DNA of 45,808 nucleotides from Spirochaetaceae bacterium (GTDB lineage: Bacteria > Spirochaetota > Spirochaetia > DSM-2461). Positions 7,990 to 15,322 of the stretch are shown here, in pieces. Made by a program: the position numbers and the translations under genes. Where the stretch lies: NCBI GenBank assembly GCA_016744925.1, contig JADGDJ010000008.1, forward strand, positions 1 through 45,808. The letters are read 5' to 3'. How positions within the stretch are numbered: position 1 is the first letter of the stretch; the number at the start of each line of letters is the position of its first letter. Below the pieces are notes generated by a model. The model was not told where the DNA came from. It was given only the letters and a program-made list of their open reading frames with translations, and searched no databases.

Positions 7990-9206
7990 TCGATTGTATC
8001 GGCAAGTTTCATTAATTCTGTCAGAGGTTTTCTCTCTCTGATCAGAGTTTTTGTCAATTCGACATAGGGGAGAAGATGTTTGAAAAACTTTTTGTAGCCC
8101 TTGCAGAGATAGTTCTGTGCAAAATCTCCTTTGAGCGGGACTGCAAATCTATGTTTAGGACATCCACCATAACACATGGACAATACAGGGCATTTCAGAC
8201 ACTCCTCACTCAATGTTTCCTGTTTGTTTTTACCGAATTGAAGCTGTTTTTCAGAGTTAAAAGCGACTTTCGGGTCGTCGTCTAAGATATTCCCTATTTT
8301 ATACTGGGGATAAACGTAATGATCACAAGAATATATATCCCCATTGTGTTCGAGAATTCCCGCATTCCCGCATTGAGGGGCAAATTGGCAAACACCGGAA
8401 ATACCGTTGATCGCAGAATTGAGAGCCCATTCAAAATTCATTACAAAAATTTTACCCACATCATTTCTGACCCACTGATCAAAAATGCTGATGAGAAAGT
8501 TACCGTACTCTTCGGGAACGACTGACCAGTCGGTCATGGAAAACTGATAGTTTGGATTTGCTTCAGGAGAAGAGAGGCTCAACCCCAGTGCTTTAGAGTT
8601 ATCATCAGCGTCCCTTTCCACAATGGGGATAAACTGAATAAACTCGATTCCTGCTTCTTTTAAGAAATTATAGACAGCAAGAGGTTCCCGGCTGTTTTCG
8701 GCATTAACCGTTGTCAGGATATTGTATTCCACACCGTACTGCTTAAACATAAGCTGTGCTTTTTTAACTTTATCAAAGGTAGGACCGCCACCTTTATTTT
8801 TTCTATAGGTATTGTGCAGATCCTTCGGACCGTCAAGGCTCAAGCCCACAAGAAAATTGTGTTTCGCAAAAAAACGACACCATTCATCGTTGATCAGAAT
8901 TCCATTTGTCTGAATGGCATTGGAAATTTTCTTTCCCTTATTGTATTTTTTCTGCAGCTTTACCGCTTTTCTAAAAAAATCGAGACCGGCGACTGTGGGC
9001 TCTCCTCCCTGCCAGGCGAAGTTAACCTCCCGGCCTTCCTGAGAAAGAATATATTTCTCTGTATAGGCTTCGAGAACCTCATCAGACATAAGAGAATCAT
9101 TCTCCTGCGAGAATAGTTTTTCTTTTTCAAGATAAAAACAATAAGTACAATTGAGGTTACAAGCTGGTCCGGCAGGTTTTGCCATTATATGAAAATTCGT
9201 CATCAT
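7986..9206 (-). CDS. Anaerobic sulfatase-maturating enzyme-like radical SAM/SPASM protein
   Basis: The protein has 406 residues. The radical SAM motif CxxxCxxC is Cys16, Cys20, Cys23 (ACNLNCTYCFYLEKE), the form typical of anaerobic sulfatase maturases. NFAWQGGEPTVAG follows. The C-terminal SPASM cysteines (CNAGILEHNGDIYSCDHYVYP, CLKCPVLSMCYGGCPKHRF) would hold two further 4Fe-4S clusters. Family members oxidise a Cys or Ser of sulfatases to formylglycine. No sulfatase lies in the window, so the target is encoded elsewhere or differs. The start ATG overlaps the preceding gene's stop (ATGA), suggesting translational coupling. It is the last gene of a three-gene operon. Confidence 0.87.
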   Translation of the reverse strand: MMTNFHIMAKPAGPACNLNCTYCFYLEKEKLFSQENDSLMSDEVLEAYTEKYILSQEGREVNFAWQGGEPTVAGLDFFRKAVKLQKKYNKGKKISNAIQTNGILINDEWCRFFAKHNFLVGLSLDGPKDLHNTYRKNKGGGPTFDKVKKAQLMFKQYGVEYNILTTVNAENSREPLAVYNFLKEAGIEFIQFIPIVERDADDNSKALGLSLSSPEANPNYQFSMTDWSVVPEEYGNFLISIFDQWVRNDVGKIFVMNFEWALNSAINGISGVCQFAPQCGNAGILEHNGDIYSCDHYVYPQYKIGNILDDDPKVAFNSEKQLQFGKNKQETLSEECLKCPVLSMCYGGCPKHRFAVPLKGDFAQNYLCKGYKKFFKHLLPYVELTKTLIRERKPLTELMKLADTID

Positions 9207-9631
9207 TGAGAGTGTATCAGTTTCTCAGGCATCTGAAAATGACCTCTTTGGCCTTTATTACGGATCCAATTGAGGCTTTTAAATACAGTCTTTTTTGAAG
9301 CTAGTTTCATTTCCATTTTTCTCTTTCCCGGAAAGTTCATGACTGACAATCCTGCGAGAATTGTGAGAATCCCCTGGCCGGGAACAAACAGCATAAGGAA
9401 TCCCATGATGAGTAAAATCAAGCCCCCTATGTTTTTCAGTATGAAAAGAGTCAAGCGAACCCCTTTATTCTGGCGAGTGATAAAACCATCGGGCTTCTCC
9501 CTTGCAAAATAGTCTTCTGGCAGACGGATTATAATCAGAGGTAAGATCATAATTGTGAGGAAAAAAGTGACTATGGAAAAGATTCCCAGCCACCAGAACT
9601 CACTTAAGATCTTCAGAAATTCCGAAATCAT
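9203..9631 (-). CDS. Small PGPGW-type membrane protein
   Basis: The protein has 142 residues. Hydrophobic segments lie at about residues 14-36 and 62-95. The second contains LMLFVPGQGILTILAGLSVM, which fits the PGPGW putative transmembrane family motif with changes. A basic C-terminal tail follows (KRKMEMKLASKKTVFKS). The start is 5 bases after the aldo/keto reductase stop and the stop overlaps the maturase start by 4 bases, so it is operonic. The function of this family is unknown. Confidence 0.7.
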   Translation of the reverse strand: MISEFLKILSEFWWLGIFSIVTFFLTIMILPLIIIRLPEDYFAREKPDGFITRQNKGVRLTLFILKNIGGLILLIMGFLMLFVPGQGILTILAGLSVMNFPGKRKMEMKLASKKTVFKSLNWIRNKGQRGHFQMPEKLIHSQ

Positions 9632-9636
9632 AATGG

Positions 9637-10719
9637 TTACACTATAACTGCCTTTTTCAATTCCTCAAAGCGATCCATAATAGGAAGAGTCTGCGTACAG
9701 GCCCTTTCACATTTGAGGCATTTAGTACACTTGTCCAATTCCGAAATATCTGTTCCCCAATGCCATTTCAATCTGTCTGAAACAGATTCAGCACCTTTTA
9801 GCTTCAAATGATTATAAGCTTCCATAAAATTCCAGACGGGAATGCCCTCAGGGCAGACATCGCAATACATGCAGGATGTGCAGAGTTGGTTAAATTCCCC
9901 TTCTACCCTCGCTCTGATATATGAGATCTCATCTTCTGTATACGCTTTAAAATTTTCTACGGCCGCGACTGCCGTATCGACATCATTTATATTTCGAAAT
10001 CCCACTAAAGGGACGGTGATTCTGGGATCGGAGAGGAGAAAATGCAACGCTGCTTCGAGCATGGACTGATCTTTGCGGACTTTTAAGAAACTAAAGGTCT
10101 CTTCATTTTCAGTAATGACACCGCCACCGAGGGGATTCATGACAACAACACCCATATTATTTTCCACAGCCGCCTGGATTCCATCCTGTCTGAAAGGAAA
10201 GTTTATAATCGAATAACCGAGAGTCACTCCTTCAAAAAATCCCTCTTCTATAACGTCTCGAATGTGTGGTCCGGGCAGGTGAGTCGAAAAAGCCGCATGT
10301 TTGATCAAACCTTCCTCTTTAGCTTTGAGTATAGCTTGAACTGCACCGGATTTTTTCCTATTCTCCCAGTCTTTTTTGGTGAGGACATACCAGCAATTGT
10401 AATAATCAATACAATCGACATTGAGCCTTTTAAGAGAGGTTTCCAGTTGTCTGCGAAGTTCTGATCCATCTGCTTTGGAAGATTTTGTAGAAATGGTAAA
10501 AGGTTGGTCTCCTTTCTTCATCTCCCTGATAGCTTCTCCCACGATGATTTCTGATTTATCCTGGCAGTAACCGGGAGCGGTATCAAAATAGGTGATTCCC
10601 TTTTCATAAGCTCTCAACACTGTCTCTGCCGAAGCATCAATGTCGAGAGGAGACTCGAATCTCATCCCTCCGAATCCCAGTGCTGCAGTTTTTCTACCTT
10701 TGTATGTCCTGTATTCCAT
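9637..10719 (-). CDS. Aldo/keto reductase with C-terminal 4Fe-4S ferredoxin domain
   Basis: The protein has 360 residues. The aldo/keto reductase barrel shows GFGGMRFE near the start, YFDTAPGYCQDKSE near residue 45 and STKSSK. The C-terminal third adds two cysteine clusters, CTSCMYCDVCPEGIP and CTKCLKCERAC, as in the ferredoxin-linked aldo/keto reductase subfamily common in anaerobes. It probably exchanges electrons between an Fe-S chain and a carbonyl substrate, which is not known. The SD AAGGGG lies 5 bases before ATG and is part of an inverted repeat. It is first in the operon with the PGPGW and maturase genes. Confidence 0.88.
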   Translation of the reverse strand: MEYRTYKGRKTAALGFGGMRFESPLDIDASAETVLRAYEKGITYFDTAPGYCQDKSEIIVGEAIREMKKGDQPFTISTKSSKADGSELRRQLETSLKRLNVDCIDYYNCWYVLTKKDWENRKKSGAVQAILKAKEEGLIKHAAFSTHLPGPHIRDVIEEGFFEGVTLGYSIINFPFRQDGIQAAVENNMGVVVMNPLGGGVITENEETFSFLKVRKDQSMLEAALHFLLSDPRITVPLVGFRNINDVDTAVAAVENFKAYTEDEISYIRARVEGEFNQLCTSCMYCDVCPEGIPVWNFMEAYNHLKLKGAESVSDRLKWHWGTDISELDKCTKCLKCERACTQTLPIMDRFEELKKAVIV

Positions 10720-10725
10720 ATATCC

Positions 10726-10763
10726 CCTTCTAATGATACTTATTAATATAAGGGATTAGAAGG
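10726..10763 (-). promoter_or_regulatory. Hairpin overlapping the SD of the aldo/keto reductase gene
   Basis: A perfect 9-base inverted repeat, CCTTCTAAT (10726-10734) and ATTAGAAGG (10755-10763), has a 20-base spacer. In the minus-strand mRNA the downstream arm ATTAGAAGG runs into the SD (AGAAGGGG). The spacer holds a second small stem (CTTAT/ATAAG). If the mRNA starts upstream of 10763, the ribosome site would be paired. It could also be a protein operator. Confidence 0.5.
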
Positions 10764-10789
10764 AAAACTCAAAGAGAATAGTTCTGATA

Positions 10790-10969
10790 TTATTTGAGAA
10801 AATAACCGGTTCTGATGCAATATTCGAAAAGTGCTTTTGATATGGTGTCTTCCCGGCTGCTATCAGATTTAGTATCGTCATTTATATAGTGAATAAGATA
10901 TTCGTGCGTATTTTCACCGACAACTTCAATATACCGGCCCTGAATTCCGCGAATGCTGAATTTACCCAT
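10790..10969 (-). CDS. Small protein of unknown function, 59 aa (paralogue of the 65-aa protein at 11774)
   Basis: The ATG at 10969 has the SD GAGGG 6 bases away; the open frame's GTG 12 bases upstream overlaps that SD and is less likely. The protein starts MGKFSIRGIQGRYIEVV and ends SKALFEYCIRTGYFLK. The same pattern, K-aromatic-x-I-basic-G at the start and a C-terminal F-acidic-x-C-aliphatic-RTGY, occurs in the 65-aa protein 0.8 kb away. There is no signal peptide or membrane segment. I do not recognise the family. The paralogy and good SD argue that it is a real gene. Confidence 0.65.
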   Translation of the reverse strand: MGKFSIRGIQGRYIEVVGENTHEYLIHYINDDTKSDSSREDTISKALFEYCIRTGYFLK

Positions 10970-11075
10970 AATTGCCCTCACTTATATTTAAAATTTTCGG
11001 TATAATTTTCTTGTTTATAAGGATATTTTGATTTTCCATAAAATTATGATAGAATTCAGGTAGCCGGAGGATTAC

Positions 11076-11777
11076 ATGAAATTCAAAAGAATCATAACTG
11101 CTTTGTTTATCCTAATCTCTTTTACGACCTTGCACTCTCAAGTGGTCAATGCCGCTGTTACAGCAGAGCCCGATAGTTACCTGCCGGAATTCTACAATAT
11201 TTTATCCGACAGAAGTGAAATTAGAATTCACCAGATAATACTTCTGCCTCAGGAAGTGGAAAATGCACTGACTGACGGGCTGGTTGATATTGCCATCCTT
11301 CCCGAAAATGATAAAATAAATTCTTCCGCACAAATGCAGATGCCTGTTTCAGAGTCACCTCTCGTATTGATCGGTGAAAGCGGTTACGCCATACACGAAA
11401 GAAATATGATCGATTTGAGAACTGTTGCTGTTTTTTCTAATGATGAATCCCTTATTCAACAGCACCTGATTGACAAATATTCGATAGAACCGCGCATACA
11501 GAAAGCTCGCCATTACGATTCTCTGGTTAGGATAATGGCCAGTGGACGAGTCACAGCTATCGCGATACCTCTTAAAGAATTCGAACGCAGTCTTATGAGT
11601 ATTAAGGAAGACAGAGATAAATTCAGTCCGCCATTTGCTATTGGAGTAAAAGAAGAATTTCTTTACCTTTCCAAAAAAAGAGCAGATAAAATGGCTCCTC
11701 TCATGGACAAGTTGATGCAGGCTCTTGAAGGGATGAAAGACGATGGAACAGTGGAAGAGCTCTGCAACAGGCTTTAA
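11076..11777 (+). CDS. Periplasmic solute-binding-like protein (SBP family 3 fold)
   Basis: The protein has 233 residues and a Sec signal peptide (MKFKRIITALFILISFTTLHS, cleavage near VVNA/A). The body resembles a bacterial extracellular solute-binding family 3 domain: a DGLVDIAILPEND segment, a SPLVLIGESGYAIHERNMIDLRTVAVFSNDES crossover region, and a C-terminal MDKLMQALEGMKDDGTVEEL helix typical of amino-acid binding proteins. No ABC permease or ATPase adjoins it, so it may be an orphan binding protein or sensor input. The SD GGAGG lies 6 bases before ATG. Small related genes lie on both sides on the other strand. Its stop overlaps that of the 65-aa gene. Confidence 0.7.
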   Translation: MKFKRIITALFILISFTTLHSQVVNAAVTAEPDSYLPEFYNILSDRSEIRIHQIILLPQEVENALTDGLVDIAILPENDKINSSAQMQMPVSESPLVLIGESGYAIHERNMIDLRTVAVFSNDESLIQQHLIDKYSIEPRIQKARHYDSLVRIMASGRVTAIAIPLKEFERSLMSIKEDRDKFSPPFAIGVKEEFLYLSKKRADKMAPLMDKLMQALEGMKDDGTVEELCNRL

Positions 11778-11971
11778 ACAGCCAGGGCTGCTTCTTCAGT
11801 TTGAATATAACCAGTTCTTAAGCACATATCGAACATCTCTTTTTTCATAGTTTCTTTTTTGTGCTCTTTGTATCCTTCAAAATCTCTGGTTACCAGCAGT
11901 GACATGTTGTCATTTTTTTCGTCAAGAACAACGACTGTAGTTCCCGGTGTACCTTTAATCTGATATTTCAT
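11774..11971 (-). CDS. Small protein of unknown function, 65 aa (paralogue of the 59-aa protein at 10790)
   Basis: It starts MKYQIKGTPGTTVVVLDEKN and carries KKEMFDMCLRTGYIQTEE near the C-terminus. The F-acidic-x-C-aliphatic-RTGY signature and the N-terminal K-Y-x-I-K-G match the 59-aa protein. The SD GGGAGA lies 7 bases before ATG. It is soluble by appearance, with no known domain. It converges with the solute-binding-like gene, sharing TTAA at 11774-11777. Confidence 0.65.
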   Translation of the reverse strand: MKYQIKGTPGTTVVVLDEKNDNMSLLVTRDFEGYKEHKKETMKKEMFDMCLRTGYIQTEEAALAV

Positions 11972-11982
11972 AGTGTATTCTC

Positions 11983-12027
11983 CCGATATTGAGTGGTTTA
12001 TGCCCCACCTGTTAATTTTATTATCGG
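11983..12027 (-). promoter_or_regulatory. Nested inverted repeats upstream of the 65-aa gene
   Basis: CCGATA at 11983-11988 pairs with TATCGG at 12022-12027. Inside them GTGG (11993-11996) pairs with CCAC (12005-12008). On the minus strand the last arm adjoins the SD GGGAGA of the 65-aa gene. It may be a structured leader or an operator, or the 3' end signal of the diguanylate cyclase gene. It has no T-run. Confidence 0.35.
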
Positions 12028-12044
12028 AAAGAATAAAAATGTGT

Positions 12045-13703
12045 TTATAGTGAAATTGAATCTCTTAAAATTTTTGCTCTGTAAAGTGCTTTGTCCGCTG
12101 ATTTCAGCGACTCGGTCAGATTCTCTTTCTCCTGTTCCGAGACTCCGATACTGCAGCTGCATTGTACGAGTTTCTCTTCGTGATGAATCTGAAGATTTCC
12201 GATTCTATATCTGAGATCTTCTGCAAGAATTAAGGCTCCGTCTTCCCGGCAGTGCGGTAAAACCAGAACAAATTCATCACCCCCGAGTCTGATACAGTAA
12301 TCTTCCTCTCGTATAAGCTGCTTACATACCTGCACGACAGCTATAAGGATTTTATCACCACAGAAATGTCCGTAAGTATCATTGATATCTTTGAAGCGAT
12401 CCAGATCAATCAGCAGAATTGAATAATGTTCAGAAAATTGACTGTCAATTTTCTGGATGACTCTTCTATTAAATGCCCCGGTCAGTTCGTCCAGCATTGA
12501 TTTCTTATGAGCTAATTCAACTTTGCGCCGTTCCTCTTTCAGCGCCGAATAAAATCCGACAGAATCTCCTACCATTGTGATGGTTATGGACAATATTAAA
12601 AAATTAATCCCGTAATGAAAAAACAGAATAGATCCACCAGCCGAGTGATAAGCTCCAATATCATGTACCATAACAACACCTGTAAATGTCAGACCCGCCA
12701 GCAGAACCAGGGAGTTTTTCTTTTCCCACTGAGAGAAAAAAAGCCAGAGTGAATCGAGAAGAAACAAACCGTAAACCCAGTTGATTTTTCCATAACGAAC
12801 CTCGTGTTCAACTGAATCAAGAGGTCCCGTAAGGATATATAGAGCAGCGAAAAAACACAAAACCATCGAAACTATTCCCGCTATATCAATCCTGTTTTTC
12901 ATATGAAGATTGATACCTGCAAGAACAAAGATCGGTGCAAAAAAAGAGAAAGAGACTACAACTTTTTTAAAAATGACATAATCCAAAGGAAGAAACTCAA
13001 TGTATTGGTAATCGACCATATAGGCAGCCAGAATGAGTAATCCAACACCCAAAAGAGTTTTTGATAATCCCTCACGGCCAATATGGGATCCCAGAAGAAT
13101 AAGAATAAATCCCAGAGCTATAATATTCCCGATGATTAAAAGGATTAAATAATTGCTGAAAAACTGCAGACCGAATAATTGAAAACTATGTCTGCTGTTA
13201 TCGGTAATATAAGGAGTTGAGTGCATGCCTAGCTTGTAAAGAGAAAGCGTTTCAAAGAGAAGCTTATTTCTCCCCTTTCTCAGTACACCATCAGGTATTT
13301 TTACAATGTGCGAAGTGTTCCAACGGGTACTCCTACCCTGCTGCATGTCTCCGAATATAGCCAGGACCTGGTCATTAATTGAAAACCGGACACCATTTCC
13401 CTCCATGGCAGGAATTACAAGCACCGGATCGATAAAATCATTTATGACTACAAAATCTGTAGTCATCTGATAAATTCCCGCAGGAAAAGTCTCTCTATCT
13501 TCCATTAAAATGACATTATTAGTCGATCCCGTGTAAACGGTCTTCCCCTCATGGGAAAAAACCCAGTTTTCTCTGAAGACTATGGAATCTCCCGGGGTAT
13601 TGTATATTTCATTGACCTTGTACATGAATATATTTGCAACAAAGAGAAAGCATATGATGATAATTATATTATAGATTATTTTTTCAACATCAAAATTTGC
13701 CAT
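12045..13703 (-). CDS. Membrane diguanylate cyclase with 7TM (7TMR-DISM-like) sensor
   Basis: The protein has 552 residues. One N-terminal transmembrane helix (about 10-28) is followed by an extracytoplasmic domain (about 30-185) that looks like a 7TMR-DISM extracellular module. About seven membrane helices span 185-385, then a GGDEF domain covers about 390-552. The active site is intact: RLGGDEFVLVL at 474-478, with LIDLDRFKDINDTYGH upstream. The inhibitory c-di-GMP site RxxD (REED, 465-468) sits five residues before GGDEF, so product inhibition is likely. No EAL domain is present. There is no SD; an extended -10 box lies 8 bases before ATG, suggesting a leaderless mRNA. Confidence 0.92.
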   Translation of the reverse strand: MANFDVEKIIYNIIIIICFLFVANIFMYKVNEIYNTPGDSIVFRENWVFSHEGKTVYTGSTNNVILMEDRETFPAGIYQMTTDFVVINDFIDPVLVIPAMEGNGVRFSINDQVLAIFGDMQQGRSTRWNTSHIVKIPDGVLRKGRNKLLFETLSLYKLGMHSTPYITDNSRHSFQLFGLQFFSNYLILLIIGNIIALGFILILLGSHIGREGLSKTLLGVGLLILAAYMVDYQYIEFLPLDYVIFKKVVVSFSFFAPIFVLAGINLHMKNRIDIAGIVSMVLCFFAALYILTGPLDSVEHEVRYGKINWVYGLFLLDSLWLFFSQWEKKNSLVLLAGLTFTGVVMVHDIGAYHSAGGSILFFHYGINFLILSITITMVGDSVGFYSALKEERRKVELAHKKSMLDELTGAFNRRVIQKIDSQFSEHYSILLIDLDRFKDINDTYGHFCGDKILIAVVQVCKQLIREEDYCIRLGGDEFVLVLPHCREDGALILAEDLRYRIGNLQIHHEEKLVQCSCSIGVSEQEKENLTESLKSADKALYRAKILRDSISL

Positions 13704-13711
13704 GAAACATC

Positions 13712-13720
13712 ATAATAGCA
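13712..13720 (-). promoter_or_regulatory. Extended -10 promoter element of the diguanylate cyclase gene
   Basis: Read on the minus strand, TGCTATTAT is an extended -10 (TGn plus TATTAT). Its end is 8 bases before the ATG at 13703, so transcription would begin at or next to the start codon. No clear -35 is seen. Confidence 0.45.
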
Positions 13721-13763
13721 GTAAAGAATCTTTCTTAAAATAAGAATTTGCATTTTATCCATA

Positions 13764-13797
13764 AAATAAAACCCCGATTGTTATTCGGGATTTTATT
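13764..13797 (-). terminator. Intrinsic terminator of the A2M/PBP1C operon
   Basis: Read on the minus strand, AATAAAATCCCGA - ATAACAA - TCGGGGTTTTATTTT forms a hairpin (CCCGA/TCGGG extended by A/T pairs) followed by a T-rich tract. It begins just past the stop of the DUF898-like gene at 13805 and would end the operon that starts at 24898. Because of the flanking A and T tracts it could also act on the plus strand. Confidence 0.7.
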
Positions 13798-13804
13798 CTA
13801 TTGA

Positions 13805-14563
13805 CTATTCCCCTACAGAAACATGTCCGCAGAGATATTTCATTAATTCCATTTCATACCATGCACCGTAAATTCCCAGAGTGATGGCAGACAGAATTGT
13901 TCCTTTCAGAACGATAGAGAAGAATTCTCCTCCAGCACCATCAAATTTAAAACTATTTCCATCATAAGATAGCTCACCTGCCAAATATGTATAAATTTTA
14001 ACATAAGCCCAGGCGGCATAAATTCCGAATGTGATTGCTGTGAGGATTCCCTGAATAAGAAGCAGGCTGAACAGCTGCCCGCCGTCTCCGGCGAATACAA
14101 AGTCAATACCATTGTACTTGAGTTGCCCTGTAAGGTATCGGTAAATTTTTACGATAGCCCAGGGAGCATAGATTCCCAAGGTTATTATGGACAGAAGAAG
14201 CTGTATAAAAAGCAAACTGAAAAAACTCGCTCCATCTCCATCAAATTCCAAAGCTTTTCCATCATATTCTGTATTCTCTGAAAAATACCTGAGCACCTTG
14301 ATCACAGCCCATGAATAATAGATCCCGAATGTGATGACCGTGAGCAGACCCTGAATAAACAGAAGACTGAACACCTCCCCTCCATCGCCGGTAAACTCAA
14401 ATTCCTTATCATCGAGTTTTAAATTTTCCATAAGAAATTTCTGGATTTTAACAATAGCCCAGGGATAATAGATTCCCATTGTAATGGCAGTGAGCAGCCC
14501 CTGGATTAATACCAGACTGAAAAATTCTGCTCCTTTTCCGGAAAAACTAAATCGTCCTTTCAT
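13805..14563 (-). CDS. DUF898-like membrane protein of five tandem 50-residue repeats
   Basis: The protein has 252 residues, built almost entirely of five copies of a 50-residue unit. The unit is roughly FxFdGxGgeFFSLLfIQ, then LLTaITfGIYyaWAivKiyrYl and a short polar stretch. The Ser of the FFS motif recurs at exactly 16, 66, 116, 166 and 216. Each unit has one hydrophobic hairpin-like segment and the G-I-Y-x-x-W motif known from DUF898 (YjgN-like) membrane proteins, where function is unknown. The last copy is most diverged. The SD AGGAGAG lies 7 bases before ATG, and the start overlaps the preceding stop (ATGA). It is the last gene of the operon. Confidence 0.75.
   Translation of the reverse strand: MKGRFSFSGKGAEFFSLVLIQGLLTAITMGIYYPWAIVKIQKFLMENLKLDDKEFEFTGDGGEVFSLLFIQGLLTVITFGIYYSWAVIKVLRYFSENTEYDGKALEFDGDGASFFSLLFIQLLLSIITLGIYAPWAIVKIYRYLTGQLKYNGIDFVFAGDGGQLFSLLLIQGILTAITFGIYAAWAYVKIYTYLAGELSYDGNSFKFDGAGGEFFSIVLKGTILSAITLGIYGAWYEMELMKYLCGHVSVGE
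13808..14551 (-). repeat. Five in-frame 150-bp coding repeats
   Basis: Units are about 14551-14402, 14401-14252, 14251-14102, 14101-13952 and 13951-13808, all exactly 150 bases by the position of the conserved FS codons. The copies are clearly alike at protein level and only partly alike in DNA, so the duplication is old but the period has been kept. Confidence 0.8.
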
Positions 14564-14910
14564 AATGATTCTCTCCTAATAGAATTGATATTGCGGACAT
14601 GTAATGCCCATAAAATTGATAAGCCACAAAATGTGGATTTCAAATACAGCGAATGTTTTAAAGGATCTCTATTTTTGTTTAAACGCAGCAATCGAAAATA
14701 GAGATTTTTCTTACGGACATAATAGTCATGCAGTAAGAGAATGCAACCTGAGATTCCCCAGATTGTAAATGGTATGACTAATAATCTGAATTGTGAATTT
14801 GCCGAGAGGTAGATGGCGACCCCGGCGGGAATAAACAGTAAAAAAAGAAAAGCCGGAATATTTATAATGCAATAGTCTAATGGATGTATCTTATCTAAAT
14901 CTTTTTCCAT
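14560..14910 (-). CDS. Small membrane protein of unknown function
   Basis: The protein has 116 residues. Two hydrophobic segments lie at about 14-35 and 41-62, then a basic region (YYVRKKNLYFRLLRLNKNRD) and a weaker hydrophobic stretch near residue 90. I do not recognise the family. It lies 21 bases after the DUF2784-like gene and its stop overlaps the next start by 4 bases, so translation is probably coupled to the DUF898-like protein. The SD is weak. The operon position suggests an envelope role. Confidence 0.6.
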   Translation of the reverse strand: MEKDLDKIHPLDYCIINIPAFLFLLFIPAGVAIYLSANSQFRLLVIPFTIWGISGCILLLHDYYVRKKNLYFRLLRLNKNRDPLKHSLYLKSTFCGLSILWALHVRNINSIRRESL

Positions 14911-14931
14911 AATTCTTTTCAGAATTCTAAG

Positions 14932-15321
14932 TTACTTTTTTTTAAATTTCAAATAATCTTTTATGTTCACTAATAAGGTGAAGATAACTGTGAGGACAAA
15001 TACGATCATGACTGATCTGTCGACGAAATCAGGATTGAGGTTCACACCACTAATCTCTCTAATCAGAAAATGAATATATGAGTGAGAGCGAATGGGGTTC
15101 CCCAACATCTGACGGACCTGCCAGTGCCATTCGGTGCAGAAGCAATAACCCATCCCATTCCAGATTCCCAATACAAACCAGGAGAATGCTGTCGCTGACA
15201 TTGTGATAAAATGAGCTTTTCTCATTTTTCTGAAAATCCAGCCGGAAATATTAAATAAGGTGAATAATGTATGAAAAATGAGAAAAAACCAATCTGCTGA
15301 AATGAGTAGAAACTCTCTCAC
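14932..15321 (-). CDS. Small membrane protein, DUF2784-like
   Basis: The protein has 129 residues and about four membrane segments. The layout resembles DUF2784: an N-terminal helix with His (WFFLIFHTLFTLFNISGW), a GxxWNGMGYCFCTEWHWQVR segment in place of the usual Cys-x-x-Thr..Glu stretch, and a final helix before a lysine-rich tail. The function is unknown. The start is GTG at 15321, one base after the protease stop, with GGGA about 10 bases upstream inside the protease gene. The match to DUF2784 is by eye only. Confidence 0.6.
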   Translation of the reverse strand: MREFLLISADWFFLIFHTLFTLFNISGWIFRKMRKAHFITMSATAFSWFVLGIWNGMGYCFCTEWHWQVRQMLGNPIRSHSYIHFLIREISGVNLNPDFVDRSVMIVFVLTVIFTLLVNIKDYLKFKKK

Positions 15322-15322
15322 A

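Noticed and set aside
13808-14551. CRISPR or tandem DNA satellite
   Set aside because: The 150-base periodicity is coding, in frame and diverged at DNA level; there are no spacer-like units.
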